Shown: positions 23,178 to 36,011 of the stretch, in pieces | Layout: every line of letters begins with the position of its first letter | How positions within the stretch are numbered: the first letter of the stretch is position 1 | DNA from: Melieria omissa | Taxonomy: Eukaryota; Arthropoda; Insecta; Diptera; Ulidiidae | Direction: 5' to 3' | NCBI GenBank assembly: GCA_963971225.1 | Contig: OZ020267.1 | Span: 106,541,892 to 106,605,891 of the forward strand | Length of the DNA: 64,000 nucleotides | Program-made: the position numbers and the translations under genes | The notes under the pieces: generated by a model | Told to the model about the DNA's origin: nothing | Databases searched by the model: none | Seen by the model: the letters and a program-made list of their open reading frames with translations, nothing else

Positions 23178-24515
23178 CACAGAGCAACAAAATCGACATT
23201 ATTTTTTTTTTCTGAAATCAAACCATACTTTTCTAAAGGATTTTTGGATGCTGATCACAACTGCGTACTTAGTTTTTTGATTGTTTGAGCGGCTTAGGAA
23301 ATATTGATGGTTTTCCTCGGAGGGCGTTTTCCATGTTTTTTGACCATTATACGCATGCAGCTCCTACAAACCTGAAGTCTAAAATGCCATTTTTTTAACA
23401 TAGATTAACAATACTCTAACTATGTATTTAAAATTCAAAACATTAAAATCGGTTCAAATTTGCAAGAATTATTCATTTGCAAAGTCAAATTTTCAGTTAC
23501 CTTCCAAGATTGCGAATACACAAAAGAATTTTTCTCACAAAAACTATATATTGTCATATACTGAAAGAAGAATGTTGGGGCTTTCAATTAAAAAAGAAAT
23601 TTTTGAAATACGATGTTTGTAATAGAGTATGTGTACAAATATTTAAGTTCTCCATTGATAAATTCAGCACCAAAAGCCAGGATTTACTTTTGAGCTAAAA
23701 TATCGGAGCACACTTTTAGGCAGCAGTATGAAAATGCTCACATTCATCAAATGCCCTTGATTCATAAAATTTTCAGCTTTGATTTTGATTTTTCTTGCGC
23801 CCTAAAAATGTGTCGCAGTGAAATATGGAAAAACAGCAAGTAGTTTGCTAAGTGTGTGTGTCTGAGATTTTTACTTGTGTGATGGAACTCTTTTTAGAAT
23901 AGCTCCTACAGTAATGAACCAATTCAAATTTTGTTAATGCCCTTGAAAAGAGAAATATTGACGCTTGCGAAAATACTTTAGCTACTTTCGTCAATGACGC
24001 GAAAAGCATTAGGAGATTTCAATACAAACACGTGTTCAGAAGATGAAGTCGCATTTACACTCTAATGAGCATAGGCCGAGAATGGCACATACAATAAACA
24101 AATTTTGTTCTATAAGTTTAAGTTACAACCTTACACTATACATTGCACACTAACTCCTGGTTGAAAATTGCAACACCGATTTTAAATGAATTTTTATTAA
24201 AAATTCGCGAAAATTGAACTTTGAAGGGCCATAGCCATGTTAACCCTTGACCAATCGAAATTGACTATGATCAGAATTATAGCTTGAGGATTCCTTATTG
24301 TGTCATCAAAAAATTATCGTGTTTTTCAACATATTATAAATGCAATAAAAATTCAAAGATGAAAAAACGTGGAAAACACCTCCTAGCAAAAACCACCAAT
24401 AACTTACAAACCGCTCAAACAATCAAAAAACTAAGTACGCAGTTGTGATCAGCGTCCAAAAATCCTTTAGAAAAGGTTTACTAGAACTCGGAAAAATTTT
24501 GGCTGTTGCTCAGTG
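23178..24515. mobile_element. 1.34-kb element with ~160-bp terminal inverted repeats, hAT-like
   Basis: The left end reads CACAGAGCAACA and the right end inward reads CACTGAGCAACA. Inside, GATCACAACTGCGTACTTAG followed by TTTTTTGATTGTTTGAGCGG appears at 23251-23290 and inverted at 24414-24453. The arms span roughly 23178-23345 and 24360-24515. Ends starting CAC/CAG and ending GTG suit hAT elements, but the 8-bp flanks (GTTTATTA and TTATTTGC) do not match. The longest internal frames (<75 codons) show no transposase. It interrupts the pyrimidine-rich array that continues on both sides. Confidence 0.65.
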
Positions 24516-26440
24516 TTATTTGCTTCCTCTTTTTAACCCATTTGTTTATCTTCATTTTATGGTTTGTTATTCTTCATTTACTGTTTTGATTTTCCTAAAT
24601 TGTGTACTTTTTTTTCTTCTTTGTTTCCGTTTATTACCTCTTGTGCTTTCTTCATTCTCTTGTTTCCTACTCTTCATTTCATGCTTTGCGTTTCTTGATT
24701 CTCGACTTCTATTGATTCTTCACTCTCTTATCATTCTCTTTTGATTCTCTACTTTTATTCTTTGCTTGTTATTATTTACTCTTTGTTTTCATTTTTTGGT
24801 TTACTACTTTTCTACAGCTACTTTGGTTTTTCTTAGTTCTCTGTTTTACTTATCTTCTTTACATCCTATTTTGAACTGGTTTGTTTTTCTGGGTTACCTT
24901 TCATGCTTTCTTCATTTTCCTGTTTCTTACTCTTCATTGCATACTTCGCCTTTCACTTCGCTTTCACTTTTTCTTTGCTATTATTAACCCATTGTTTTTA
25001 TTCTTTGGTTTGTTACTCTTCATTTTCTGCTTCGGTTTTTCCTAATTCTCTGCTTTACTTATATTCTTTGCTTCCTATTTTGAACTCATTTGTTTTTCTT
25101 TATTCTCTGGTTTATTACTCTTCGTTTCCTGTTTCATTTTTCTTGATCCTCTGCTTTACTTATCTTCTTTGCTTTCTGTTTTGAACTCATTTGTTGTTCT
25201 TCGTTCTCTTATTTCAGTTCATTTTTCTTGATTCTCTGCTTTACTTAACTTCTTTGATTCCTGTTATTAAGTCTTTAGTTTATCTTCATTCTCTGGTTTG
25301 TTACTCTTCATTTCCTGTTTCCGTTTTCCTCAATTCTTTGTTACACTTCTCGTCTTTGCTTCCTGTTAATAACTATTTTGATGTTTTTTATTCAACGGTT
25401 TGTTACTCTTCATTTGTTGCTTCTGTTTTTCTTAGTTCTCTGCTTTGCTTATATTTTTTGCTTTCTGTTTTGAACTTATTTGTTGTTCTGCATTGCCTTG
25501 TTTCATATCTTCAATTCCTACATAGTTTTTTGTTTTAAACTCATTTGTTGTTTTTCATTCTCTCGTTTCTTCTCTTCATTTTCTGCATCGTTTTTCTTAA
25601 TTCTCTGTTTTACTTATCTTCGTTGCTTCCTCTTATTAACTAGTTTGATTTTCTTCATTCACTGGTTTGTCATTCTTCATTTCATTCATTCATCTTCGTT
25701 CCTTCCTGTTACCAACTAGTTCAATTTTCTTCTATCTCTAGTTTCCATTATTCATTTTCTGCTTCTGTGTTTCTTAATTCTCTGCTTCACTTCTCTTCTT
25801 TGTTTTTCATTATTACCTCCTTTAGTTTTCTTCATTCTCTGGTTTGTCATATTTCATTTTTTGCTTCTTTTTTCCTTAATTCTCTGCTTCACTTCTCTTC
25901 TTTGTTTTTCATTTTTACCTCTCTTGTTTTGCTTCATTCTCTGGTTTGTTACTCTTCGTTTGCCGCTTCGGTTTTCCTTAAATCTTTATTTCTTTCGTTT
26001 CTTTGCTTTCTTTTCGAATCTTTGCTCTTTTTCATTCTCTAATTTATTACACATTGTTTGCTGCATCAGTTCTCTTAGTTGCATGTCTCATTTCTCTTGT
26101 TCTTCTTCTCTTCTTCTTCTTCACTCATCTTTTTCTTCTTCACTCCTCTTCTTCTCCTTCATTCCTCTTTTTCTTCTTCACTCCCCTTCATCTTCTTCAC
26201 TCCTATTCTTCTTCTTCTTCACTCCTCTTCTTCTTCCTCTTCACTTCGCTTTTTATTATTCTTCTCTTCTTCTTATTCTTCACTACTCTTACTGTCTTTT
26301 CTTCTTTACTTCACTTCACTTTCGTCGTCTTTGCTTCTTCTCTTCACTTCTCTTCTCGTTGTCTGCTTCGCTTTTTGTCATCTGCTTTTTCTTAACGGTA
26401 TTTCATTCGTTTTTTTAGCCTTTCTGTTTCAACTTTAAGT
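24516..26440. repeat. Pyrimidine-rich tandem repeat array
   Basis: The + strand repeats phrases such as TTCATTCTCTGGTTTGTTAC, TCTTCATTTCCTG and TTAATTCTCTGCTTTACTTA about every 90-110 bp, with strong drift. From ~26095 to 26340 it degrades into TTC/TCC triplets. The array also precedes the hAT-like element at 23057-23177. Overlapping frames of up to 185 codons in all three + frames are composition artefacts. Confidence 0.8.
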
Positions 26441-28300
26441 ATTTTCTCAAAGTTTCAACTTTTAAAATGTTAAACTTTTCGTTTAATTTAATCACATTTT
26501 TCTCGTCAGAACGTGGCGTAAATATTCTAATTTCTCCTTTATTGCTTCCTTATGTATAAATCTTTTTTATGATTTTCAAATAAAACCTTTTTTAATTACT
26601 TTTACTTTTTTCCTCGGATTTATGCTTTTGAATCCTTAACCTACCTTTTTATGCCTCTTTGCTTCTTCTGCTTTAGGCTGTTTTATGTTTTAATTTTGAA
26701 TTTTCAACCTTTTAATCTCTCATCTTCTAATCACACAATTTTTAGGTTCGTTTGGTCGTTTTCTTTTTTTGCATTTTGCATTTTTCTTTTTTACTATTTT
26801 GCTTTGGCTTTTTCCCATTTCATTTGTGACTTTATTCACAACCGCAAAAATCGACAAACAACAACAACAACAAATCTACAATTACGACGACAACAGCAAC
26901 AAAGCAAACAGAAAAATAAACCACAAAACGTACACAAAAAAAAAAGAAAACATCAAAGCAAATAGAGCGCAGCGCAAATAACAAAACAACAAATTACAAC
27001 ACCAACAACAACAACAACATCGGGTAGTACTTTAGTACGCTTTGCATTGGCTTAGAGCGACAGAGAAAGAAAGCATTGAAATAAAGAAGAAAGCCAAAAG
27101 CAAACAACGTCAAGTAGCCAGCGAGCAAGATTGCAGCCAAGTTAGCCGCGAAACGTAGTCAAGCGCATACCAAACCAACAACAACAACAACAGCAATAAC
27201 AAAAAAACAATCAGAAAAAATACGAAATGATTTCTTTCAGTACGATTTATTTTTTATTATACTTCATTCAGTTTTTGTTTTTTGTTTTTGCTCAGTTTTA
27301 TTCTCGTGCAGTTCCCTTTGCATCAGTGCCTTCCCTCGGCTTGTTGTTTGTGGCTGTTGACTCGTTGCTTTTGGCTGATTTTCTGCACTACCGTTTGCCA
27401 GCAATAAAGTGGCAACAACTACACTCACTTGCCAGCTGGTCCGTGTGCTGCCCGCTGCTGCGCCTCGTTGCGTTGCGTCGTCAACTTATCCACGTTTAAG
27501 TCTTTCATAGTTGTTGTTGTTGTTGTTAGCTGCTGGTACATATTTACTGCTACATAGAGAATAAGAAGCAAACCCAACCAGAACGAGCGAAAATGTCAAA
27601 AACATGGCATAGCGCACGCCAAGGTTCATCCAACCATTGCAGTTGGCCGTCCACTCATTGGTTCGTCTGTTCGTTCGGCGTTGGTGGCGTTGCCTTAGAT
27701 TTTCTTGGGCCTTTTACTTTGCCGCCTGTCGAGTTTGTTTGCTGATTTTTACTTACTTTTCACTTGAGCGCTGTGTGATGCGCTGTGCTTTCGTCACACA
27801 CTCCTCCTGCCGCTTGCGTGTCTGTTCCGTCGGTCGGTCAACATTGGCTGTGCGTTCCACCACACTTGCTGCAACGTTTGCCTTTGGTCTTTGACAAATG
27901 GCCGTGCCGTGTGCCCTTTTTGCCTACAAAATTCAAGTTGCCACAGCGCGACCGACTGCTAAAACATGCCGACATGACCAACACAAATATATCAACAACA
28001 ACAACAACAACAACAACAACAACGGCTGTAATAACGTTTATCAGTGCGGCTAACTGAGCAGTGGATTTCTTCGAGCATTTACTTGCTGCAAAATATAATT
28101 AGATGTAAGCCATGGTTGTTGTTGTTGTTGTTGGTTTTTGTTATTTTTCCGCTATGTATAACCAATATGTTGTACTTGTCGCTGTCTGTCTGGCGGTTTG
28201 CTGTTTTTGTTGTAATTGATATTTTTACTTTAATTTACCTAAGTTTTTTTTTGATTTTTATTTCTCCGGAGTTTTCATATATTTTTAAACTTTTTTAAGA
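26441..28300. other. Noncoding DNA with CAA-rich, 5'-leader-like stretch
   Basis: T-rich at first. From ~26840 to 27235 the + strand becomes A-rich, with CAACAACAA runs and no T tracts, a texture common in long fly 5' untranslated leaders. 27300-27960 is more balanced and carries GCTGCTGCGCC-type strings. CAA repeats at 27989-28023 and GTT repeats at 28114-28130 face each other. No coding exon is supported. Confidence 0.4.
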
Positions 28301-29325
28301 ATTGTAAAAATTTTAAAAATATATTTTTTTTATTTTGAGTTCCTTTCTTCTTTCCTAAATTTGTAAATTTTTTTGCATCAATTACAATTTTTTTATTTTC
28401 AGTTTTAAAATTTTTTTTTTTGTAGTTTCGGTTTTGTTTTATTATTTAATATATTATTTCTATAAAAACAAAGAAGTAATTTCAAGTGAGTTTTCATAAA
28501 TAATTTTTTATATGTTGTTTTTTATTTTTTTTTATATTTTGTTTTTTTATTTTTTTATTTCTTGTTTTTATTTAATTTGTTGTTTTTAATATTTTTTAAT
28601 TTTTTAACATTTTTACTTAAATATAATTTGATTTTTATAAATTTACTTTTATGTTTTAAATTGTTTTTTCTTTGCGATCCTTTCGTAATTTTTGAAATCG
28701 ATTATAAATTATAATGTTTTTTACTGATTATAATTTTTTGGTTGTTTTTTTTCTAAAAACTTCGTGTATAATATTCTGCTTTTATATTTCCAACTAATAG
28801 TTATGTGATAATTTGTTTATTTGTATTTCCATTAAGTTTTTATTTGTAGTTAAAGATTTGTTTTATTTTTAATTTCAGTATTATTTTTTTTGTTATTTTT
28901 TAAATAAATACTTTTTTACAAAAACCGTAGTGCTCAACATACTGGAATTTTTAAAATTCATTGTTTTCAATAATTCGTTTTTCTCTTGGCTCTTTCTTAA
29001 AAAAAGTTTGTAATAAATTTTTTTTATATATTGTTTTTTGTTTTTTTTGTATTTTGTTTCTTGTTTTTTTATTCTTTGTTTTTTTTTTATTTCTCGTTTT
29101 TATTTAATTTTTTGTTTTTAATGTTTTTTTAATTTTTGTTTTATTTTGTATATTATATATCTTTTCATAAAAAATATATAAATCCTTTTGTTTAAAATAA
29201 AAACACATTTCTTTTTGAAATTCATTTTTTATATGTATATTTTGTTCGTTTTTTTTTTAATTTAATTTATATTTTTTACTTGTATTTTATTATAATTTTG
29301 TTTAATTGACACGCTGTGCTTGTGA
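28301..29325. repeat. T-rich low-complexity tract
   Basis: Mostly T with A and scattered G. TTTTTATTTTTTTATTTCTTG-like strings near 28540 recur near 29065, pointing to a duplication of ~500 bp. No gene. Confidence 0.6.
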
Positions 29326-30560
29326 ATGCTTTTGTTTTTCTGCTTTTTTGTAGAATCGTATTTTACTTATTTTTATTCTCCTAATAAATTTTTCTATGGT
29401 TCATACTTACACATTCTCTCATGTTGTCAAAATTGCCTATTTGTACTCAACCTGCGTCGAAAAATTCAGTTTTGCGCATTTCTGCCCTCTCTCACGCCGC
29501 TCGGCCACCCTTTTTCATTGTTGTTATTGTGGCTGCCAAAGTAAATCAACCCACACCGCAGAAACTCGACTGCAATGATCCTCTCCAGAGTTGATAGTGG
29601 CAGCGTTAGTGGCCACCCTACAGCAGCAGCCAGCAGCAGCGTGACAACAGCTACAACGCTCTTCTTGTTCCTGTTGTTGTTGCAGCATATGCTGCAATAC
29701 TTGCAACAACACTCGAAAATGCAGCAAAGCGGCTGCCGTGCATGACGTCCCATTACTAGTCGGAATCGCGAGCACTCGAGTCTCAGTCGGTCGCTGTGTT
29801 GCATGTGTTATGCTACACCTGTGTGTGTGTGTGTGTGCCACTACACCCACTTGTTTAGATTCATTTTTTGCGCTTTGCTATGCAAACAGCAAAGCCACCG
29901 ACTACAGCTACATCTACAACAACTGCCACACTGATGACTGCAGCAAAACGTCAACAACACTGCTGCCTGACGACCACGTCCGTTCCATTGCGTTTTACTG
30001 TCTATGACGATGAAAACGTCAACAACAACAATAACGATGACTTTGTCGTTTGCAGTTGTTGATTGCACGTACTGTTGCTGCCGTCGCTGCTGTGCCTTGT
30101 TGACGCAGCGTTTGACGTTGCAAGCATCAGCGTGACGTTTGTAGGCGCTACAGCTCAACTCAGCTTCTACTGCCTGCCCCGTTATCTTTCCCGTTTGTCG
30201 GCCCCACCTGCTACGATGCTCCTGTTGTTGTCATTTTTTTGTGTCGATTTTCCAAGCTTTTAGCATCGATTCGACGCTACGAGCGCGCTTCATATGTTCC
30301 GCTGTCGCCGCACATCATTGGCAACTCTGCCTCGGCCCCCCGCCGACCCCATGTGCCACGCTGCTTGGCTGTTTTGTGCGCCATTGAAGCCACCTCCGCC
30401 ACATCGTCATCGTTGGCAATAGCTTCATGGTTGCTTGCGTCATTGTTGTTGTTTTGTCATTGTAGGCTTGGCAAATACATTTCGACTTGACTTTCTGCAC
30501 GCTGCCGACTGGCAGCAAGTGCAACCCGTATTCGGCAAAAACAAATAAGTATGCAATTTC
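29326..30560. other. Noncoding island with CAG/CAA repeats
   Basis: More balanced composition, with CAGCAGCAGCCAGCAGCAG near 29620, a GT run at 29820-29838 and many CAACAACA motifs. Frames of about 100 codons lie on both strands over the same bases, none with a domain. It may be regulatory or untranslated. Confidence 0.4.
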
Positions 30561-33370
30561 GCAAGCAACTGCACTTGGATGTGTGGCACGTGATATATTC
30601 TCATTTTGTCTTTGTTCTCTTTTTTTGTGTTCATATTATGATTTGGTTGCTCTTTTTTGATATTTATTTTTCGCTTTTTTTTAGTTCTGTGTGTCTGTTT
30701 TATTTTTTTATTTCTATTTTTTTATGTTCCTTTTGTCTGTGTTTGCAAAACGTTTCATTTAAATATTTTGTGCCCCAATCATTTGAGCCACCCTTTCTAA
30801 CTCTTCATAGGCAGTCAACCGTTGGCTCCTCTGAGAATTCCTGCCGTATTTTGTGTCCTCTTTGAAAGTATTTATTGTGTGTGGCAGGCAACTGAGTTTG
30901 GCATTTTTTTTTCTAGTATCAGGCAGCGTAATTTAAAATATTGCCATATTAAGTATTTTGTTCATTGTCTGACTGTACTTTACTGCTTCTGAGTTAGTGT
31001 TCACTTTGCTTGTTCTTTATTAGTTTTAGGTTATGTTTACAACCTTTTTTAGTTTCTGTTGCCTGTTTGCTCTATCTACAAACGCTCTGTAGCTATTCTG
31101 CCTCTGTTTCAGTTATGTATTTTGTTTTGGTTTATTTCCTTCGTGTTTCTCATACAAAATTTACCTATTTACCGACTTCTTACTTATTTCCCAGCTTCAT
31201 TTAATTTCTATTTCATGTCAACTTGCTCTCTTTTTCACCTGTCTACTTTCCATTTTGCTGTCTTATGGGATTTCTTCTCTGTCCTTGTGTTATGCTCGTC
31301 CTCCTTTATCGCTTTTCTGCTTTTTATATATCTCTTACACATTATAGGAATATTTTTGGTCTTTACTTTCTATTTTTTATCCCACCTTTGTGATCATTTT
31401 TTCGTCTTTCCTGGGTACTGTTCTTTATATTGCTTTTTGGTCTTTTCTGTCTACTTTAATCCTAATTTTTTTTATCACCTTTTCGTTCTTCTTTTATCAC
31501 TTTACCTATCGTCTTTTCTGTATAGTTTTTGTTCTCCTCTGATTAACACTTTCTTTTTTTTGTGTACCTTCATTTATGTTTATCTTGTCCTTTCTATTTA
31601 ATTCCCATAGCCTATCGTTGATCTCGTTATAAGCATTCCTGTCTACCTTCTTATATAATCTTTCTAGTCGTTCCTGTCTTCTTCTCTTTTTTTCTTCTCC
31701 TCTAGTGCCTCCTTACCTTCTCCATCTCTTTCTCGTCTACGTTTTATCCTTTTAGTTTTTTGTCATATTTTTTGTGCCTTCTTGTATATCTCCTTCTTCT
31801 TTCTTCTCTTTCTTGTCTTATTTTCAGTCTTTTTGTCTATTTTGTCAGTGCTTCTTTAATTGTATCTCTTTGTATATCTCTTTCTTGACTTCTTTCTATA
31901 ATTTTAGTCTCTCTTCTCAGTATTTCTCTAATTGTATCTTCTTCTATAACTCTCTTTTGTTTTCTATCACTTTAGTAGTATTTATTTGTAGTATTTCATC
32001 TTTCTTTGTAGTGTTTCTTTGGTTGTATCTTCTGGTGTATCTCCTTCTTGCCTTCTTTCTATAATTTTAGTCTCCTTTATACAAGAATATACAATTAGAG
32101 AAATACTCAGTCTCTAATTGTATATTCTTGTACAACTCTCTTTTGCCTTCTTCCCATCACTTTCGTCTGTCTTTTTAGTATTTCTTTTTTTTTGTATCTT
32201 TTGGTGTATCTCTTTCTTGCCTTCTTTCTATCATTTTAGTCTATTTTCTCAGTGTTTCTTTAGTTATATCTTCTGGTGTATCTCCTTCTTGCCTTCTTTC
32301 TATCATTTTCTCAATATTTCTCTAATTGTATCTTCTTGTACACCTTTTTTCTTCTTTCTATGATTTTAATCTCTTTTCTCGACATTTGTCTAAATGTATC
32401 TTCTTGTAAATCTTTTTCTTCCCTTTCTTCCTTTCTTTATTTATTAGTTTTTCTTTTATTATACCTTCTTGCATAACTCTTTCTTGATTACTTTTATTTC
32501 TTTTGGTCTCTTTTGTCAGTGTTTCGCTTAATCTCCACTGCTTTTTTACGCTTCCATATTATTTATTCTTTCTATTCTATTCTACTTTATTCTATTCTAT
32601 TCTATTCTATTCTATTCTATTCTATTCTATTCTATTCTATTCTATTATGTTCTATAAATATGATAAATTTATTAACTTTTGCTTGTTTGTGTTCCATTTT
32701 TTCTACAATATTTATCCTTTTTCCCTACCATTTCCCCCTATTTTTTACCTTTTTGATTTATTGTTTAGTTTTTTTTATTCTCCTCTCATATTTTCAATGT
32801 TCAGTGTCAGTGTTTCGTTTATTCCCCACAGCTATTTTACTCTTCTAAGTATTTTATTTATCCCTTCTATTCCTTCTCACTTTTATTGACTTTCGTTTGT
32901 TTCTTATCCATTTCGTACAATATTTCTCCTTTTTCCTAGTATTTCCCCCCATTTCTTAACTTTGTGATTTTATTGTTTTGTTTTTAATTTTCATTTATCT
33001 TTTTTCTTCATTCCCCCGCCCCCCCCCCCCCTCTTCTGCTGGCCCCTATTGTCCCTCTTTCTGTTTTTTTGTTCCTCCTTCATTTAAATTTTTTTCTCCT
33101 TGTCACATTTAAATTCCTTTAACATCTCAAGTTTTTAATTTTCATTTATCTATTTTCTTCATTCCCCCCTTCTGTTGGCCCCTATTGTCCCTCTTTATGT
33201 TCTTTTGTTCCTCCTTCATTTCAATTTTTCTCTCTTGTCACATTTAATTTCCTTTAACATCTCAAGTTTTTGCCTGGTTGCTTCTTTTTCGTGCATGTTA
33301 ATTGCTCTTTTCTTTCTTCCCCCTTCCCCCTTTCCCCTTTCTTTTTTGCCTCTTTTTCCACTTTTATGAC
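30561..33370. repeat. Pyrimidine-rich repeat tract with tandem duplications
   Basis: The + strand is dominated by C and T. Phrases such as CTCCTTCTTGCCTTCTTTCT and GTATCTTCTGGTGTATCTC repeat between 31780 and 32400. Larger duplications pair 32515-32790 with 32808-32990, and 32980-33130 with 33116-33270 (GGCCCCTATTGTCCCTCTTT in both). A run of 13 C lies at 33019-33031. Open frames here are compositional. Confidence 0.75.
32571..32645. repeat. TCTAT pentanucleotide microsatellite
   Basis: Eleven perfect TCTAT units lie at 32591-32645, with two or three imperfect units before them. All + frames are open through it. Confidence 0.95.
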
Positions 33371-34980
33371 AATTTCTTGCACCAAGCATCATAACATCAG
33401 CAATTTGCGTTTGATTTCGTTTATCGTTACTGTTATTTGATTCAACCCCTCGTTTTTTCGCTTTGTTCTCTTTAACATTCTTCAGTTGCCATATTTGTAG
33501 TTTTTTCCATTCGCAACTTCATCATGGTTTTGTCATGTATGCTTTGGCTTCGGTTCGTCTCTGTTTTCATTGCTTGATTGAACGTTTTAATTTTATTGGG
33601 ACCCTTTCTCCCATAATCGAGCTGCCAAGTTTTTTGATAAAAGTGTTTGCACTTTTTTTCAAATTATTTTTCTCTCTAATTAAAAGTCAAATCAGCCCAT
33701 CGCCGCACGTTACTCATTTTGCTTTTCTCTATTTGACTTCTTCTGCATTTCCTGTTCCCCTACACACACATCGCACATATGCTTCCCACCCCGTCCATCC
33801 ATTTATAGCTGTTCTAATTTTTCGCATAAATTTCCTTCCTCAACACTTCGCACACGGGCGACGCACAAAAAGTGTGGCTGCAGCACTTCACAGAAGCACT
33901 TTCGCCATTTTTGCCGGCACAAGAAAACAATTTTGTTGTTGTCGTCGTTTTACCTCAACCAGTGCTATTGACTGTTTGTTGTTGTATGATTTTGGCTTGG
34001 TTCGTGTTTGTTGTTGTCCTACGCTTCGGCATTTGTATTTTGTTTTTGCAATTTTTTTTGTTCTTGCTCTCACTACCCTAACAGTTGATTATGTTCGGCA
34101 TTTTAATTGTCGTTTTTTTTATTTCATTTTCTCAACTCGTCCGTTTGGGCATTTGCCCAAAACCGACAAAAGAAAATCACGTTACGAGCAAAGAGCGCGC
34201 GCACACACAGCGCAGTTGGGTGAGCGAAATGTTAAACATCGTCGCGCCGTCTCTTTCTTTCGCCCAGTTGCCGTGTAGGGGGGCCAGACAGGCCGAGCCT
34301 ACTCGCTGTGCGCTGTGCAGTAATTAAAAATGCTAATTGTCCTCCAAAAATGCATTGCTTGTTGCATTGCGCCCCCTACCTCCCCCTTCCCATACCAACT
34401 CAAGGCGTGCTTCTCTGCAAAATTACAGCTCTCGGCTCTCTTGAAGCGAGGGGGACCGAGAAGGTAAATTAGTGCAGCCAACAACAAGGAATGCATATAA
34501 CAACGAAATTTTCAAGTCATCGGCATTGCAAGTGCAATAATAACAACAACAACAACAGCGCTTATAGTATAAACACCAACAACAACAACTTGTAGTCAGT
34601 ATTCATTGGCAATGTTTGGCGCTGTGCGTCTGTGTTTTTGCCTTTGGGTTTGATTTTTTGCGCTTTGTTGCTTTTCTCTTGGCGTTTCTAATGCCGTAAA
34701 CAATTTGTTGTTGTTATTGGTGTTGTTGCTGTTTTCTATTTATGTAAACCGTTGTTGTCGTCTTGAAAGTTTTTGTATTGATTTTGAATTTCGAATAGTT
34801 GCATGGCGCGTTGCTAAAACACACAAACCCTGTGGGGAAAACATTAGTGTGCAAAAAAAAATGCATTAATTGGGCTACAAATAAACGTGTAAAATTCATC
34901 AAATTAATCTTAACAATAACTATAAATACCAACCAATACCAATTATTTTGATACAAAAAAACAAAAAATTTAAAAATTAC
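33371..34980. other. Noncoding DNA; long unsupported open frame
   Basis: Composition becomes more balanced toward 34300. A 271-codon + frame (33463-34278) is the second longest in the window, but it is rich in Phe, Leu, Ser and Cys, has no domain, and overlaps frames on the other strand. A GC-richer patch at 34190-34320 with GCGCGCGCACACACAGCGC could be regulatory. CAACAACAA runs occur at about 34540-34590. Confidence 0.35.
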
Positions 34981-36010
34981 ATGTAGTTCATTACTTTATA
35001 TTTTTGTTTTCTTTTTCTTAATATTTTGTATTTAGTTATATTTTAATTTGTTTTAATTCAATGCAAATTTTTTTATTACTGGAATGTTTTAATATAATAT
35101 TTTCTGAGGTTTTTCACATATTTTTTAAATATTTGTTAGCTTTTTAAAATCTATTTACAATTTTCTTATTGCAATACAATTTTTCTTCTTTTTATTAGTT
35201 TAAGATAATTTGATTTAATTTTTTTTTCAAATTTTCTTATTGAAATGTTTCTTTTTTTCTACTTTGTCATATGTTTTCTCTTTTTGTTTAATACTATTTA
35301 TCTGTTTAAAGTTTTTATAATTTTTTTTTTAATTAATTGCAAATTTTTGTATAACTGTAATATATATTTTTTTTTTACTATTTTTTCATTTTTTCACTTT
35401 TTTTTAACATTTGAAATCTTTTTAAATTTTTATAAAACTTGCCTGTTCACAGTATTGAGGTTGTTCACTATATCGAGGTTAAAATTTTTGTTCAAAAACT
35501 CGTTTTATTTGCTCAAAAAACACTTTTTGTTTTTTGATTAAAATTTGTTTCAATATTTTAGAGGCTCCATATCAAAATTTGGGCGGTCACTATATCGAGG
35601 TGTTCACTATATCGGTTGTTCACTATACCCAGACACGACTGTAATACAATATTTCTTCTTTTGACTATTTTGTGATAATATTTTTTAATTTTATTTCAAA
35701 TTTTCTTATAGAAATATTTCTTTCGTTCTGTTTTGTGATATAGTTTCTCTTGTTTGATATTGCTTGATATTTTTAATCTTTTCAACATTTTTCTAAATTT
35801 TTTTATATATATTTAAATGTGTTTTAATGAATTGCAAATTTTTACATATTTTTTTTTGTAAATATTTGTTAATTTTTTAAGATTTTTTCCAAAGTTTTCT
35901 TATCATTGTAATACAATATTTTGTTTTGAAACTATTTCGTTTCAATGTATATTAAAATTCTTATTAAAATATTTTGTTTATTTTATAATTTTTTTTTTAT
36001 TTTATAAGTT
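34981..36010. repeat. T-rich low-complexity tract
   Basis: Mostly T and A, with repeated TTTTCTTATTGAAAT-like phrases near 35160, 35235, 35700 and 35895 that suggest decayed duplications. It contains one MITE. Confidence 0.6.
35440..35641. mobile_element. pogo-type MITE, copy B (inverted, truncated)
   Basis: Read on the minus strand it matches the 7340-7576 element: CAGTCGTGTCTGGGTATAGT at one end, then repeated TATAGTGAAC boxes, AACGAGTTTTTGAAC and ACTGTGAACAGGC. It lacks about 35 bp at the other terminus. TA follows the intact end (35642-35643). Confidence 0.75.
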
Positions 36011-36011
36011 T

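Noticed and set aside
23178..24515. Autonomous hAT transposon
   Set aside because: No open frame of transposase size, and flanking 8-mers do not match; only the inverted ends are supported.
25861..26438. Overlapping 119-185-codon frames on + in the pyrimidine array
   Set aside because: All three + frames are open together because TTC/TCT repeats cannot make stops; composition artefact.
31059..31601. 180-codon hydrophobic frame resembling a multi-pass membrane protein
   Set aside because: The hydrophobicity comes from T-rich codons (Phe/Leu/Tyr/Ser); no family motif and the same texture appears in neighbouring noncoding tracts.
33463..34278. 271-codon open frame on +
   Set aside because: Rich in Phe, Leu, Ser, Cys and His with no domain, in pyrimidine-rich DNA where stop codons are rare; overlaps frames on the other strand. 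Transcript evidence would be needed.
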